In this document: one piece after another, positions 43,804 through 52,703 of the stretch
Position numbering within the stretch: the stretch's first letter is position 1
Layout: every line of letters starts with the position of its first letter
Assembly: GCA_004554385.1 (NCBI GenBank)
Contig: SFMO01000023.1
Coordinates: forward strand, 1 to 64,000
DNA: 64,000 bases
Source: Ruminococcus flavefaciens
GTDB taxonomy: Bacteria > Bacillota > Clostridia > Oscillospirales > Ruminococcaceae
Reading direction: 5' to 3'
The notes under the pieces: generated by a model
Databases searched by the model: none
Told to the model about the DNA's origin: nothing
What the model saw: only the letters and a program-made list of their open reading frames with translations
Translations under genes and position numbers: made by a program

Positions 43804-44358
43804 TCAAACAGTCATGATCTCTTTTTCCTTGTCTGCTACCATTTTATCAACGTCAGCACACATCTTGTCGGTAAGATCCTGTACCTTCTTCTCGCAGTCC
43901 TTGAGGTCGTCCTCAGTGATCTCCGAGTTCTTCTTCATTGCCTTGTATTTTTCCATTGTATCACGTCTGATAGAGCGTACAGTCACCTTACACTCCTCGC
44001 CGTACTTCTTAATGCTCTTGCAGAGCTCCTTACGGCGGTCCTCAGTAAGCTGAGGGAATGCAAGACGGATAACATTTCCGTCGTTAACAGGCTGGATACC
44101 GATGTCAGAAGCCTGTAAAGCCTTTTCGATAAGCTTCAGTGTGGACTTATCCCATGGCTGGATAACAAGAATTCTTGCCTCTGAAACAGAAACTGCTGCC
44201 ATCTGGTTAACAGGTGTAGGAGCTCCGTAGTAATCGACCATAACCTTATCGAGAACACCGGGATTTGCTCTTCCTGCACGGATAGAAGCAAACTCGTTTC
44301 CGAGGGCATTGAGGCTCTTGTTCATTTTTTCCTTTGCGAGATTAAGCTGTTCTTTCAT
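43804..44358 (-). CDS. frr: Ribosome recycling factor
   Basis: A 184-residue protein with the RRF pattern SIRAGRANPGVLDKV near residue 25 and LTEDRRKELCK in the middle. Together with EF-G it splits post-termination ribosomes. It sits 21 bp after pyrH, in the conserved pyrH-frr-uppS order. Confidence 0.97.
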   Translation of the reverse strand: MKEQLNLAKEKMNKSLNALGNEFASIRAGRANPGVLDKVMVDYYGAPTPVNQMAAVSVSEARILVIQPWDKSTLKLIEKALQASDIGIQPVNDGNVIRLAFPQLTEDRRKELCKSIKKYGEECKVTVRSIRRDTMEKYKAMKKNSEITEDDLKDCEKKVQDLTDKMCADVDKMVADKEKEIMTV

Positions 44359-44379
44359 GATCGTAAATTCCTTTCGATT

Positions 44380-45090
44380 TTAGTCCTCGGATACAACTGT
44401 TCCGATATTTGCGCCCATTACGGCGTCATAGATATTGTCGGGACGGCTGAGGTCAAATACCAGCATCTTCATATGGTTATCGCGGCACATTGCAGCAGCA
44501 GTGCTGTCCATTACGCCGAGATCCTCGCCGATGACCTGTGAAAAGCTGAGAGTATCGTACTTCTTAGCATCATCAAATTTATGGGGATCCTTGTCGTATA
44601 CTCCGTCTACGAGAGTAGCCTTGAGAAGTATATCTGCATCGATCTCAACAGAACGAAGAGCAGCAGCTGTATCTGTTGAGAAGAATGGGTTACCTGTGCC
44701 GCAGCCGAAGATTACGATCCTTCCCTTGTCAAGATGTCTTACAGCTCTGTTGCGGATGTACGGCTCAGCAATAGCTGACATCTGAAGAGCTGTCTGTACT
44801 CTTACAACGCAGCCGAGAGATTCCAGTACATCTGCAAGTGCAAGTGCATTCATTGTTGTAGCAAGCATACCGATGTGGTCTGCGCGTGTTCTGTCCATAG
44901 CTCCGCTTGAACGGCCTCTCCAGAAATTGCCGCCGCCGACAACTACAGCCACCTGAGCGCCTGCGTCAGCACACTTCTTTATACTCTGGCATATTTCTGT
45001 AACTACGTCATAGTTGAGACCTGTCTTTTTATCGCCTGCAAGAGCCTCACCGCTGACCTTTAATAATATTCTTTTATACTTTGGTTCCAT
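44380..45090 (-). CDS. pyrH: UMP kinase
   Basis: A 236-residue amino acid kinase-fold enzyme beginning YKRILLKVSGEALAG, with VVVGGGNFWRGR, RADHIGMLATTMNALAL and FGCGTGNPFFSTDTAA. It converts UMP to UDP. It is the first gene of the operon running to polC, behind the promoter at 45123-45151. Confidence 0.97.
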   Translation of the reverse strand: MEPKYKRILLKVSGEALAGDKKTGLNYDVVTEICQSIKKCADAGAQVAVVVGGGNFWRGRSSGAMDRTRADHIGMLATTMNALALADVLESLGCVVRVQTALQMSAIAEPYIRNRAVRHLDKGRIVIFGCGTGNPFFSTDTAAALRSVEIDADILLKATLVDGVYDKDPHKFDDAKKYDTLSFSQVIGEDLGVMDSTAAAMCRDNHMKMLVFDLSRPDNIYDAVMGANIGTVVSED

Positions 45091-45122
45091 ATAAGCACCT
45101 CACAAAAAATTATCTATAGTAT

Positions 45123-45151
45123 ATTTTACACTAATTTCATTATAATGTAAA
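45123..45151 (-). promoter_or_regulatory. Promoter of the pyrH-polC operon
   Basis: On the minus strand TTTACA (45146-45151), 17-bp spacer, TAAAAT (45123-45128). The rest of 45091-45310 is AT-rich with nothing else recognised. Confidence 0.6.
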
Positions 45152-45310
45152 GTCTATTCCTTCAAAAAAATCATTTTTACTGAAAAAATTTACATAGATT
45201 TTTCATTTTCTGCTCAGCTGAATTCACGGCAGTAACTCTCAACAGCCTCTATCGTACATTATGCCCAAAAATGTTGAAAATTTCTTGTCACGAATATTTT
45301 GGATTTTTCC

Positions 45311-45339
45311 TTGACAACTGCCGCTCATCGTGATATAAT
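45311..45339 (+). promoter_or_regulatory. Promoter of the tRNA-Ser pair
   Basis: Full consensus TTGACA (45311-45316), 17-bp spacer, TATAAT (45334-45339), 30 nt before the first tRNA. Confidence 0.85.
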
Positions 45340-45369
45340 ATAAAAGCTGATTCAAGCGGCAACAAAAAT

Positions 45370-45458
45370 GGAGAGGTATCGAAGCGGTCATAACGAGGCG
45401 GTCTTGAAAACCGTTTGACTTAACGGTCACGTGGGTTCGAATCCCACCCTCTCCGCCA
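45370..45458 (+). tRNA. tRNA-Ser (UGA anticodon)
   Basis: The acceptor stem GGAGAGG (45370-45376) pairs with CCTCTCC (45448-45454); discriminator G and an encoded CCA end at 45458. The anticodon loop CTTGAAA gives UGA, and a long class II variable arm and GTTCGAATC T-loop are present. Confidence 0.97.
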
Positions 45459-45495
45459 TTATTTTTTTATCGGTGAGTATCTCGCTCGTCGGTTT

Positions 45496-45585
45496 GCGGA
45501 TTTACCCAAGTGGTGAAGGGGCTCCCCTGCTAAGGGAGTAGGTCGGGAAACCGGCGCGAGAGTTCAAATCTCTCAATCCGCGCCA
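45496..45585 (+). tRNA. tRNA-Ser (GCU anticodon)
   Basis: The acceptor GCGGATT (45496-45502) pairs with AATCCGC (45575-45581); CCA is encoded (45583-45585). The anticodon loop CTGCTAA gives GCU, with a long class II variable arm. It is cotranscribed with the preceding tRNA-Ser and ends at the terminator 2 nt later. Confidence 0.97.
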
Positions 45586-45587
45586 AT

Positions 45588-45614
45588 ACCTGTATCTTCG
45601 GATACAGGTTTTTT
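45588..45614 (+). terminator. Intrinsic terminator of the tRNA operon
   Basis: ACCTGTATC, TTCG tetraloop, GATACAGGT, then a T-run. Confidence 0.92.
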
Positions 45615-45756
45615 GTTATCTCCGTATCGGATACTTCACAGCACCACGCTTTGACAAATAATTGTTTATATGTCAGTTAATTGCTATTTTTCACATAAAA
45701 CAAGTATATTCTCTATAGGAAATATGCTATACTTCTTGTAAAGGGAGGCGATCAGA

Positions 45757-46710
45757 ATGAAAGAAATGATCGGATTTAAGAAGGGCATCAATTTCGGCGG
45801 CTGGCTTTCACAGTGCAATTACGAAAAAAAGCACCTTGACACGTTTATCACCGAAAATGACTTCAAAACCGCAGCTTCATGGGGCATTGACCACATCCGT
45901 GTCCCCTTTGACTACAATATACTGGAAAACAGCGACGGCTCATTCAATGAGGAAGGCTTTGCTTACCTCACAATGGCTGTAAACGCCTGCAAAGCCAACG
46001 GACTGAATCTTATACTGGATCTTCACAAGACCGCCGGCTTCTCTTTCGATTACTACGGCGAAAGTGAAAGCGGCTTCTTCGACAGCGAAGAGTATCAGGA
46101 GAGGTTTTACCGTCTCTGGGAGGAAATGGCGAGACGCTACGGCAGCCTCACCCCCAATGTCGCATTCGAGCTTCTCAACGAAGTCACCGACGAATGCTTC
46201 ATAGACGCATGGAACAGGATAGTTAAGGTCTGCATAGGCAGGATCAGAAAAACAGCTCCCGATATACTCATCCTTGTGGGAAGCTATCACAATAACAGTG
46301 CAGACACTGTTCAGTTTCTCGATGAGCCCTTTGACGAAAATGTAATATACAATATGCACTGCTATGAGCCCCTTAAATTCACCCATCAGGGCGCTTACTG
46401 GACAGATGCTATCATTCCTGAGGAGCGTATGGCTTTTGAGGAAAGCATAACCTCCGAGGAGTACTTCGAGGAGCTTTTCTCCACCGCTATCGCCAAGGCT
46501 GAAAAGTACGGCACAGGTCTTTACTGCGGCGAATACGGCTGTATCGACGTTGTTTCCCCCGAGGACACACTGAAATGGTACAGAACTATCAACTCCGTTT
46601 TCAGAAAGCATGATATCGGCAGAGCCGCATGGAACTACAAGGCAATGGATTTCGGTCTTTCCGATGACAGACTCAGCGAGGTCCACGACAAGCTCATAGA
46701 ATTACTGTAA
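45757..46710 (+). CDS. Glycoside hydrolase family 5 enzyme, cytoplasmic
   Basis: A 317-residue GH5 (cellulase-clan) TIM barrel: KKGINFGGWLSQ, HIRVPFDY, the acid/base Glu142 in FELLNE and the nucleophile Glu259 in YCGEYG. There is no signal peptide, dockerin or carbohydrate-binding module, so it should act inside the cell on short beta-glucan or mannan oligosaccharides after uptake; the substrate is not shown. GGGAGG precedes the ATG. It follows the tRNA-Ser pair and ends at a bidirectional terminator (46719-46753). Confidence 0.88.
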   Translation: MKEMIGFKKGINFGGWLSQCNYEKKHLDTFITENDFKTAASWGIDHIRVPFDYNILENSDGSFNEEGFAYLTMAVNACKANGLNLILDLHKTAGFSFDYYGESESGFFDSEEYQERFYRLWEEMARRYGSLTPNVAFELLNEVTDECFIDAWNRIVKVCIGRIRKTAPDILILVGSYHNNSADTVQFLDEPFDENVIYNMHCYEPLKFTHQGAYWTDAIIPEERMAFEESITSEEYFEELFSTAIAKAEKYGTGLYCGEYGCIDVVSPEDTLKWYRTINSVFRKHDIGRAAWNYKAMDFGLSDDRLSEVHDKLIELL

Positions 46711-46718
46711 AAAACAGC

Positions 46719-46753
46719 TATCCCCTTCGCAAAATGCAAAGGGGATATTTTTT
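46719..46753. terminator. Bidirectional intrinsic terminator
   Basis: TATCCCCTT (46719-46727) pairs with AAGGGGATA (46739-46747), followed by TTTTTT on plus. It lies between the convergent GH5 gene and the membrane protein gene ending at 46752. Confidence 0.8.
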
Positions 46754-48716
46754 ACTGCTCTGCGGTTTTCGTATAGCCTGAAGGATCAAAATATATGTAT
46801 CCCAGCGGTTGGTCAATGTTTATGCTGTTTACGCTCATTTCCAATACCTCATCAATATCTGTGCGTTCTGTACTTTTCAGAACTATTCCCGTTCTCAGGT
46901 CAACATATTTTTCAGCTGTATAAGTTGCTCCGCCAAACTCTATGACTGCACACTGTCTGCCGAGCACCTCCTCTGTTCTCTCAATATGCCAGCCGTCAAA
47001 ATCGCGCATCTCAAAAGTAGAAGGGTAAAGGCATTCTCTGCCCAGCTGACCAAATACCGTATCTCCGAGGAATGCAAAATTTTCTAAATTGCCGCTCTCA
47101 GTGTAATAGTCTATAACGCGGTAATTATCGGGAATAAATCGACTATCCTTAACAGTTACATCTTCTTCGCTTTCGGTATATGTCTTGTTGATATTATCCG
47201 CATTGATCCACATATTGTTATACATGCAAATCGTTGTATCATAGTCTGAGCCGCCGTTAATGTCTTTGCAATCCACATAGATATATCTTCCTGCGTTATC
47301 TGCCAGACAATGCTCATTCTTTTCCCATATCTCGTTCTGATACTCTCTTTTGTAATAGTACGACATATCTGCTGTATCGAAATATCTTGACGAATTCAGC
47401 ATAAGGTGATAGATATAGCTCTTATTTTCGAGAGTATTCCTTTCTTCATAGTCTGAAGCTTCAAGTATTTTTGCGGCATACTTCTCAACATCGACCCTCT
47501 TGAATTCATATCCGCCATTTTTAATCACGTTGTTGACTTCATCAAAAACTGCGACCGCTTCGTCAAAATCTGAATATACCAGCTGCTCGTGGAGCTGAAG
47601 GTCAGCAAACTCGCCTGATTCCTCCTGAGCAGAGACTTTGTCTTCAAGAACCGGGAATACAGTATTACTATTGTATACTACCTGACCTTCGCTATTTTTG
47701 AGCGCTACCCAGAAGGAAGCGATCTTCCATTCATCATTCTCGGGAAGGAGCTCTATCTCGGCTTTTACCTTCTCTCCGTCAGGTCTTTCATATACTCTGG
47801 TGCAGGTAACAAGCTTATCAAGTGGTACAGGCTGCTGCTCCTCGTCGTACATAATTCTGTTCATAGCCAGCAGCTCACCGCCCTCTTTAAACTCAGAGGA
47901 TACAAGCTTGTAATTGCTGAAGTTATATAAGCTGTCAAAGTCCTGTGAAATAGATGCATTGGGCTCACACAGGCTCTGTGCGTATATCTTGCCGTTATAG
48001 TTGATAAACGTCTTTACATACTTATTTGCCAAAGAGTCGTCCTTGAAGTCATAGCCGACTTCAAAACCGCTGAGGTCTCCGCCCAGATATCTGTTACGTG
48101 ATTCATAGATAAATGTAGCATCAAGGATCTCTTCTATCTCCTCAACAGTATCTATCCTCTCGTCTGTAACAGCGTAATAATACTTGGTAAGATTCATTAT
48201 CTTACCGACCTCGGGAGCGTAATCGTCCTTATTGAACCATATCCCATCATTCAGGTCGATACTGTCAGTTGTAGGATACTGAGGCTTTTCGAGCATTTCA
48301 AGACTGCTTACAAGCTTATCCACGACCGCGTCATCACTGAATATTTCTGCCGATGTCGAATTCTCTGCCGTGGTGACAGTTATGTCGGAATCACTGCTCT
48401 GATTCATGTGCTGTATCTTTGATGAACGTGACAGCATCACGCCTCCGCACACGCCGCCGAACAGCACAACAGCTGCCGCTGCAGCCGAGAAATATCTGTA
48501 CAGCTTCGGACGTCTGTAGCGCTCGACTCCCTCAGCGCTGACGATAAATCCGTCATCAGCACCCTCACTCTCTCCTGCCTTCATTATATTATACTTTCTT
48601 TTGCTTATTTCATATATCTTTTCTTTTCTCTTGTCATCCACCGCTTTATACCTCGATGATATCTTCTCGATATCTGATTCTTTTTTGCTGAATATCATAT
48701 CAAGCTCATCTTTCAT
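46752..48716 (-). CDS. Large membrane protein paired with a sigma factor, putative anti-sigma/sensor
   Basis: A 654-residue protein with a charged cytoplasmic N-terminus (residues 1-75), one membrane segment (about 77-96) and a 550-residue outer region rich in Asp, Glu and Tyr. I recognise no catalytic or binding domain in it. It starts 11 bp after the sigma factor gene, and the short basic stretch before the helix (VERYRRPKLYRYFSAAAAAVV) resembles the same position in the protein at 1-1127. A role in holding or sensing for the sigma factor is inference from pairing and topology. Confidence 0.7.
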   Translation of the reverse strand: MKDELDMIFSKKESDIEKISSRYKAVDDKRKEKIYEISKRKYNIMKAGESEGADDGFIVSAEGVERYRRPKLYRYFSAAAAAVVLFGGVCGGVMLSRSSKIQHMNQSSDSDITVTTAENSTSAEIFSDDAVVDKLVSSLEMLEKPQYPTTDSIDLNDGIWFNKDDYAPEVGKIMNLTKYYYAVTDERIDTVEEIEEILDATFIYESRNRYLGGDLSGFEVGYDFKDDSLANKYVKTFINYNGKIYAQSLCEPNASISQDFDSLYNFSNYKLVSSEFKEGGELLAMNRIMYDEEQQPVPLDKLVTCTRVYERPDGEKVKAEIELLPENDEWKIASFWVALKNSEGQVVYNSNTVFPVLEDKVSAQEESGEFADLQLHEQLVYSDFDEAVAVFDEVNNVIKNGGYEFKRVDVEKYAAKILEASDYEERNTLENKSYIYHLMLNSSRYFDTADMSYYYKREYQNEIWEKNEHCLADNAGRYIYVDCKDINGGSDYDTTICMYNNMWINADNINKTYTESEEDVTVKDSRFIPDNYRVIDYYTESGNLENFAFLGDTVFGQLGRECLYPSTFEMRDFDGWHIERTEEVLGRQCAVIEFGGATYTAEKYVDLRTGIVLKSTERTDIDEVLEMSVNSINIDQPLGYIYFDPSGYTKTAEQ

Positions 48717-48727
48717 ATCCTATCCTC

Positions 48728-49288
48728 CTATCTTGCAAATCCTGCCTGCAATAACAGCTCACGCAGCTTTTTCACTGCGCGGCTGCATCTTGCCCTTACA
48801 TTGTCAGACGAAAGCTCCACTATCTTTGCGATCTCTTTTGAGCTGCGTCCGTAGAAGTACTTCTGTATTATTATCGTTGAATCAGGCTCGCCAAGCTCGC
48901 CCACCTTATCGTACAAAATCTGTCTTATCTCAGTTGTTTCAGCAGTCTCGGCAATGTTTTCATCAGAAACCAGCTCCTCCGCATCTTCCATTGAGATATT
49001 TCGCTCCTTGTGCCTTGCTACCTTTCTGTAAGTGTCCACAGCCTTGTTGCGGGCAACAGCCGCCACAAAGGCTTTAAGGTCGCCGCTGATGTTCTCCTGC
49101 TTGTCAAAATACAGAAAGCAGTGCGCAAAAACATCTCCCACACACTCGTCTATATCCTCGGGCGCTGCATACCATTTCAGCCTTGCATATACTATGGTAT
49201 AGACGTAGTTGAAGTATTTATCATAAAAAGCACGCTGTCCCCTTTCGGGTGCAGACTTGAGCATCTGTTTCAATTCATTTTCATTCAT
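48728..49288 (-). CDS. RNA polymerase sigma factor, sigma-70/ECF type
   Basis: A 186-residue two-domain sigma factor: region 2 (about residues 20-85, YTIVYARLKWYAAPEDIDEC then FVAAVARNKAVDTYRKV) and region 4 (about 125-180, QKYFYGRSSKEIAKIVELS then VRARCSRAVKKL). The start at 49288 has AGGA 10 nt upstream; a GTG at 49297 would sit too close to that site. The ATG is preceded by a 14-bp palindrome (49303-49316). It is the second sigma/membrane-protein pair of the window, distinct in sequence from that at 1124-1717. Confidence 0.85.
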   Translation of the reverse strand: MNENELKQMLKSAPERGQRAFYDKYFNYVYTIVYARLKWYAAPEDIDECVGDVFAHCFLYFDKQENISGDLKAFVAAVARNKAVDTYRKVARHKERNISMEDAEELVSDENIAETAETTEIRQILYDKVGELGEPDSTIIIQKYFYGRSSKEIAKIVELSSDNVRARCSRAVKKLRELLLQAGFAR

Positions 49289-49302
49289 ATAATCCACTTC
49301 CT

Positions 49303-49316
49303 ATCATGTACATGAT
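49303..49316. promoter_or_regulatory. 14-bp palindrome before the second sigma factor gene
   Basis: ATCATGTACATGAT is perfectly self-complementary and lies 15 nt upstream of the start codon. It could be an operator or chance; no promoter for the sigma gene could be placed with confidence in 49317-49440. Confidence 0.3.
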
Positions 49317-49453
49317 GATTGGTATTTGCCCTTTCACTAATACTAATCGCGTACTCACCGCAAAACGAAACAGCCTGCTATTTATTTTTTATATTTAACA
49401 ATTCGTAAGTCTCCGTGTCATCGTTTTGTAATGATTAATTTTGCCCTGCACTA

Positions 49454-49482
49454 TTGCATTTTTCAGAATAATATGATATTAT
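49454..49482 (+). promoter_or_regulatory. Promoter of plsY
   Basis: TTGCAT (49454-49459), 17-bp spacer, TATTAT (49477-49482). A short AACAAGG/CCTTGTT hairpin with a T-run (49516-49542) follows in the leader. Confidence 0.55.
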
Positions 49483-49558
49483 ATTAGTATTATAGATATG
49501 GTTAGTCATTTTTTTAACAAGGCTTTCTTTCACCTTGTTTTCATAGGGGGGGATCATT

Positions 49559-50194
49559 ATGCAGATCGTTCTCTGTGCTCTCATAGGCTATCTCTTCGGC
49601 AATATCAACCCTGCTTTTATCATATCCAAGATAAAGGGCTTTGATATTCGGCAGAGGGGCTCGGGAAACGCAGGAGCTTCAAACACTGTTATCACTATCG
49701 GAAAAAAAGCAGGGCTTTTTGTTGCGGTCTTTGATATATTCAAGGCTGTTGCCGCCTCGCTTATCGGCGCTTACCTGTTCCCGCAGATTAGATTCGCTAA
49801 GATCCTTGCAGGTTCATGCTGTATACTCGGGCATATCTTCCCTGCCATGATGAGATTTCACGGCGGCAAGGGGCTCGCTTCCCTGGGAGGCACTATTCTG
49901 GCATTCAACCCAATTGTATTTGTACTGCTTCTCGGCTTTGAGATGATACTGGGCTTCTCCATGGACTATGTATGCGTTGTTCCTGTTACAGGATCGGTCA
50001 TATTCACTATGGTCTACGCCCTTATGACAGGCGATCCCGTTGGCACATCCATACTTTCAGTCGTGGCTCTGGTCATACTCTTCAAACACATCGAAAACTT
50101 CAAGAGAATACAGAACGGCACGGAAGCGCATATAAGCTTTCTGTGGAAAAAGGATCAGGAGATCGCAAGGATACGTAAAAATACAAACGATTAA
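49559..50194 (+). CDS. plsY: Glycerol-3-phosphate acyltransferase
   Basis: A 211-residue polytopic membrane enzyme with NPAFIISKIKGFDIRQRGSG, GNAGASN and FHGGKGLAS, the three PlsY motifs. It transfers the acyl group from acyl phosphate to glycerol-3-phosphate, the first step of phospholipid synthesis, upstream of CdsA. GGGGGG precedes the ATG, and a TTCG terminator follows at 50193-50218. Confidence 0.93.
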   Translation: MQIVLCALIGYLFGNINPAFIISKIKGFDIRQRGSGNAGASNTVITIGKKAGLFVAVFDIFKAVAASLIGAYLFPQIRFAKILAGSCCILGHIFPAMMRFHGGKGLASLGGTILAFNPIVFVLLLGFEMILGFSMDYVCVVPVTGSVIFTMVYALMTGDPVGTSILSVVALVILFKHIENFKRIQNGTEAHISFLWKKDQEIARIRKNTND

Positions 50195-50218
50195 AAAAGT
50201 CCCTTCGGGGGCTTTTTT
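50193..50218 (+). terminator. Intrinsic terminator of plsY
   Basis: AAAAAAGTCCC, TTCG loop, GGGGCTTTTTT (one G-U pair). Confidence 0.82.
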
Positions 50219-50277
50219 GCGGTCATTTGCGCAAGCCGCAGCGCTAAACTACTCAGCGGCAGTTAGGAGCATTTCTT

Positions 50278-51648
50278 ATGCAGAGCAAAACCTCTGATAT
50301 GTGCGAGGGACCTCTGGTCAGCAAAATCATTCTTTATACTATCCCTATAATTCTTACAGGAGTCCTGCAGCTTCTCTTCAATGCCGCAGACCTTGTAGTC
50401 GTGGGAAGATGCTGCGGAGATATTTCCGTTGGCGCAGTGGGCGCAACGGGCGCTCTTATCAACCTTATGGTCAACCTTTTCATCGGTCTTTCCGTTGGCG
50501 CAGGCGTTACTGTCGCTCACGGCATAGGCTCAGGCAGAGCTGAGGACGTACACAGGACTGTACATACCGCCATTCCGGCCGCATTTATCAGCGGAGCCTT
50601 TCTCACGGTGGTGGGAGTACTCTTCTCAGAGAAATTTCTTGAAATGATGGATACTCCGTCAAACGTTCTTCCCCTTTCCGCCGCTTACATGAAGATATAC
50701 TTCTGCGGAACTATCCCGAGTATGCTGTACAACTTCGGTTCAGCCATTCTCCGTGCCGCAGGCGACACAAAAAGTCCGCTGTATTATCTCACCGCCGCAG
50801 GTGTACTCAATGTTATCCTGAACCTTTTATTCGTAATGGCATTTCATATGGACGTATCGGGTGTAGCACTCGCTACTTCTCTTTCCCAGACACTGTCAGC
50901 CGTCCTTATAGTACGCGAGCTTATGCGCCGCGACGATGCCTGCAGGCTTGAACTGAAAAAAATGAAGATATACGGAAGACAGCTGAAGCGTATAATACAG
51001 ATAGGCTTCCCTGCAGGTCTTCAGTCCTCTATATTTGCGATCTCCAACGTAATTATACAGTCCTCAATAAACGAATTCGGAAATCTCCTGGGTCATGCAG
51101 TTCTCTCAGGCAACTCCGCCGCGCAGAATATCGAAGGCTTCGTCTATACCTCAATGAATTCCTACAGCCAGACCTCTCTCAACTTTACAGGACAGAATTT
51201 CGGTGCAGGAAAGCTTGACCGCATCAAGAAGATAATGTGGATATGCCTTATCGCTGTTTTCTGTACAGGAATGGCACTTGGCTCAACCGCACTTTTCTTC
51301 GGAAGACCGCTTCTGTCAATATATCTCACAGACTCGGAGGAGGCAATAAAATTCGGAATGATACGTATGACATATATCATGCTGCCATATTTCCTTTGCG
51401 GACTGATGGACGTCACAACAGGTCTGATACGAGGTCTCGGAAGATCAGTTCTGCCGATGCTCATAACTGTCATCGGTGTTGTCGGAATAAGACTCGGCTG
51501 GATATTCGGTGTATTCAGGATACCGAAGTATCATACCCTTGAAAGTCTCTACTTCTCGTACACTATCTCATGGATAGCTACATTCCTTGTCGAGCTGGGA
51601 GTTTTCCTGTTTATCATGCGCAGACTGAAAAAAGAAAAGACCGAATGA
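50278..51648 (+). CDS. MATE-family efflux transporter
   Basis: A 456-residue protein with 12 predicted helices and the MATE hallmarks: IPIILTGVLQLLFNAADLVVVGR in the first helix, GAVGATGALINL, and a repeated half with PAGLQSSIFAISNVIIQSSIN. Such pumps use Na+ or H+ gradients to export drugs or cationic metabolites; the substrate is unknown. AGGAG eight nt before the ATG sets the start. It stands alone, with a terminator at 51661-51684. Confidence 0.92.
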   Translation: MQSKTSDMCEGPLVSKIILYTIPIILTGVLQLLFNAADLVVVGRCCGDISVGAVGATGALINLMVNLFIGLSVGAGVTVAHGIGSGRAEDVHRTVHTAIPAAFISGAFLTVVGVLFSEKFLEMMDTPSNVLPLSAAYMKIYFCGTIPSMLYNFGSAILRAAGDTKSPLYYLTAAGVLNVILNLLFVMAFHMDVSGVALATSLSQTLSAVLIVRELMRRDDACRLELKKMKIYGRQLKRIIQIGFPAGLQSSIFAISNVIIQSSINEFGNLLGHAVLSGNSAAQNIEGFVYTSMNSYSQTSLNFTGQNFGAGKLDRIKKIMWICLIAVFCTGMALGSTALFFGRPLLSIYLTDSEEAIKFGMIRMTYIMLPYFLCGLMDVTTGLIRGLGRSVLPMLITVIGVVGIRLGWIFGVFRIPKYHTLESLYFSYTISWIATFLVELGVFLFIMRRLKKEKTE

Positions 51649-51660
51649 TAACTCTAACAC

Positions 51661-51684
51661 AAAGGGCGGCTTGAGCCGCCCTTT
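51661..51684. terminator. Bidirectional intrinsic terminator
   Basis: AAAGGGCGGC, TTGA, GCCGCCCTTT. It lies between the convergent MATE and rubrerythrin genes. Confidence 0.88.
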
Positions 51685-51688
51685 ACTT

Positions 51689-52306
51689 TTATTGTTTCAT
51701 AATTTCACATGATGTGAATGCCGCCTCTGCTTCGCGGATAAAATACCCCTGCTCGGCACTGCACACAGGACACTCCTGCGGCGGTTCACTGCCAACATGA
51801 ACATGTCCGCAGTTGAGGCATATCCATCTTTGCTGTGCATCATCGCTTCTGAAGAGCTTACCCTCACGATAAAGCCCTGCGTAATAAGCAAAGCGGGTAC
51901 TGTGCTCATTTTCTATCTCAGCTATAGCACGGAACTTGGATGCTGCCTGAGCAAATCCCTCCTCCTCAGCGATACGCGCAAAATCAGGATACACCACTAT
52001 ATGTTCCTTTTCCTCTTCTCTCTGAGAGGCGTCAAGGAGCTGTCCAATATCCTCATAAACATCAGCAGGAAAGCCTGCCTCTATTTCCACAGTCTCACCT
52101 GCGCACTCCTGCAAGAGCTTCCAGAAAACCATAGCGTGGCGCTCCTCCTGCTCAGCGGTGAACCTGAACATGCGCTCAATACCGATAAGCTTCTGCTGCT
52201 GAGCTAAAAGCGCTGCCTGATAATATCGCTGCCGTGACTGGCACTCACCTGCAAAGGCCCGCATGAGATTCATGCGGGTCCTGCTGTTTTTCAGATCTGT
52301 CTGCAT
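51689..52306 (-). CDS. Rubrerythrin
   Basis: A 205-residue protein with a ferritin-like diiron domain (Glu ligands in RAFAGECQSRQRYY, EQEERHA and IAEIENEH) and a C-terminal rubredoxin-like iron site (CLNCGH, CPVC). Rubrerythrins reduce hydrogen peroxide in anaerobes using NAD(P)H-derived electrons. AAGGAAGTG precedes the ATG at 52306; an upstream start at 52369 would overlap the preceding gene and is rejected. It follows the small zinc-ribbon gene in the same operon. Confidence 0.92.
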   Translation of the reverse strand: MQTDLKNSRTRMNLMRAFAGECQSRQRYYQAALLAQQQKLIGIERMFRFTAEQEERHAMVFWKLLQECAGETVEIEAGFPADVYEDIGQLLDASQREEEKEHIVVYPDFARIAEEEGFAQAASKFRAIAEIENEHSTRFAYYAGLYREGKLFRSDDAQQRWICLNCGHVHVGSEPPQECPVCSAEQGYFIREAEAAFTSCEIMKQ

Positions 52307-52365
52307 GATAACACTTCCTTTCGGAATTATTATCTGCATATTTTTCATGTTTATACCGAAAATGA

Positions 52366-52587
52366 TCAATCATCAAGTATAGTATAACGATACTTCATGA
52401 TATTCTCCGGATTCTTCAGTCTGATATTCTGGATATGTCCGCACTGAGGGCAGGCATCGCAAATGACCTGACTTCTTTTCGGCTTAAGCTTCATCTCTTC
52501 TCCCTCGGGATAAAACTGCACTGCATAAGGCGTCACAAGGGTTCCCTTTACGACCTTCGTCGCACAAAACTCACAAACATTATCCAT
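52366..52587 (-). CDS. Small zinc-ribbon protein
   Basis: A 73-residue protein with CEFC near the start and CDACPQCGH in the middle, a likely four-Cys zinc or iron site. The family is not recognised. GGGGGGCGA precedes the ATG at 52587. It is the first gene before rubrerythrin, so a redox or oxidative stress link is plausible but inferred only from position. Confidence 0.7.
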   Translation of the reverse strand: MDNVCEFCATKVVKGTLVTPYAVQFYPEGEEMKLKPKRSQVICDACPQCGHIQNIRLKNPENIMKYRYTILDD

Positions 52588-52624
52588 AAAATCGCCCCCC
52601 TTGTAAAAAAATAGCATTTTTTAT

Positions 52625-52653
52625 ATTATAACACTTTTTTCCTGATATGTCAA
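52625..52653 (-). promoter_or_regulatory. Promoter of the zinc-ribbon/rubrerythrin operon
   Basis: On the minus strand the full consensus TTGACA (52648-52653), 17-bp spacer, TATAAT (52625-52630). No PerR box is evident. Confidence 0.82.
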
Positions 52654-52656
52654 CAA

Positions 52657-52685
52657 AAAGAGCGGACTAAATTGTCCGCTCTTTT
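52657..52685 (-). terminator. Intrinsic terminator of the hydrogenase operon
   Basis: AAAAGAGCGGAC (52657-52668) pairs with GTCCGCTCTTTT (52674-52685), with a T-run on the minus strand, 19 nt after the hydA stop. Confidence 0.88.
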
Positions 52686-52703
52686 AATGAATTCAGCTAT
52701 TGA

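Noticed and set aside
45370..45585. tRNA-Ser pair as an integration site for a mobile element
   Set aside because: No integrase gene and no second copy of the tRNA 3' end were seen nearby; the downstream terminator is intact.
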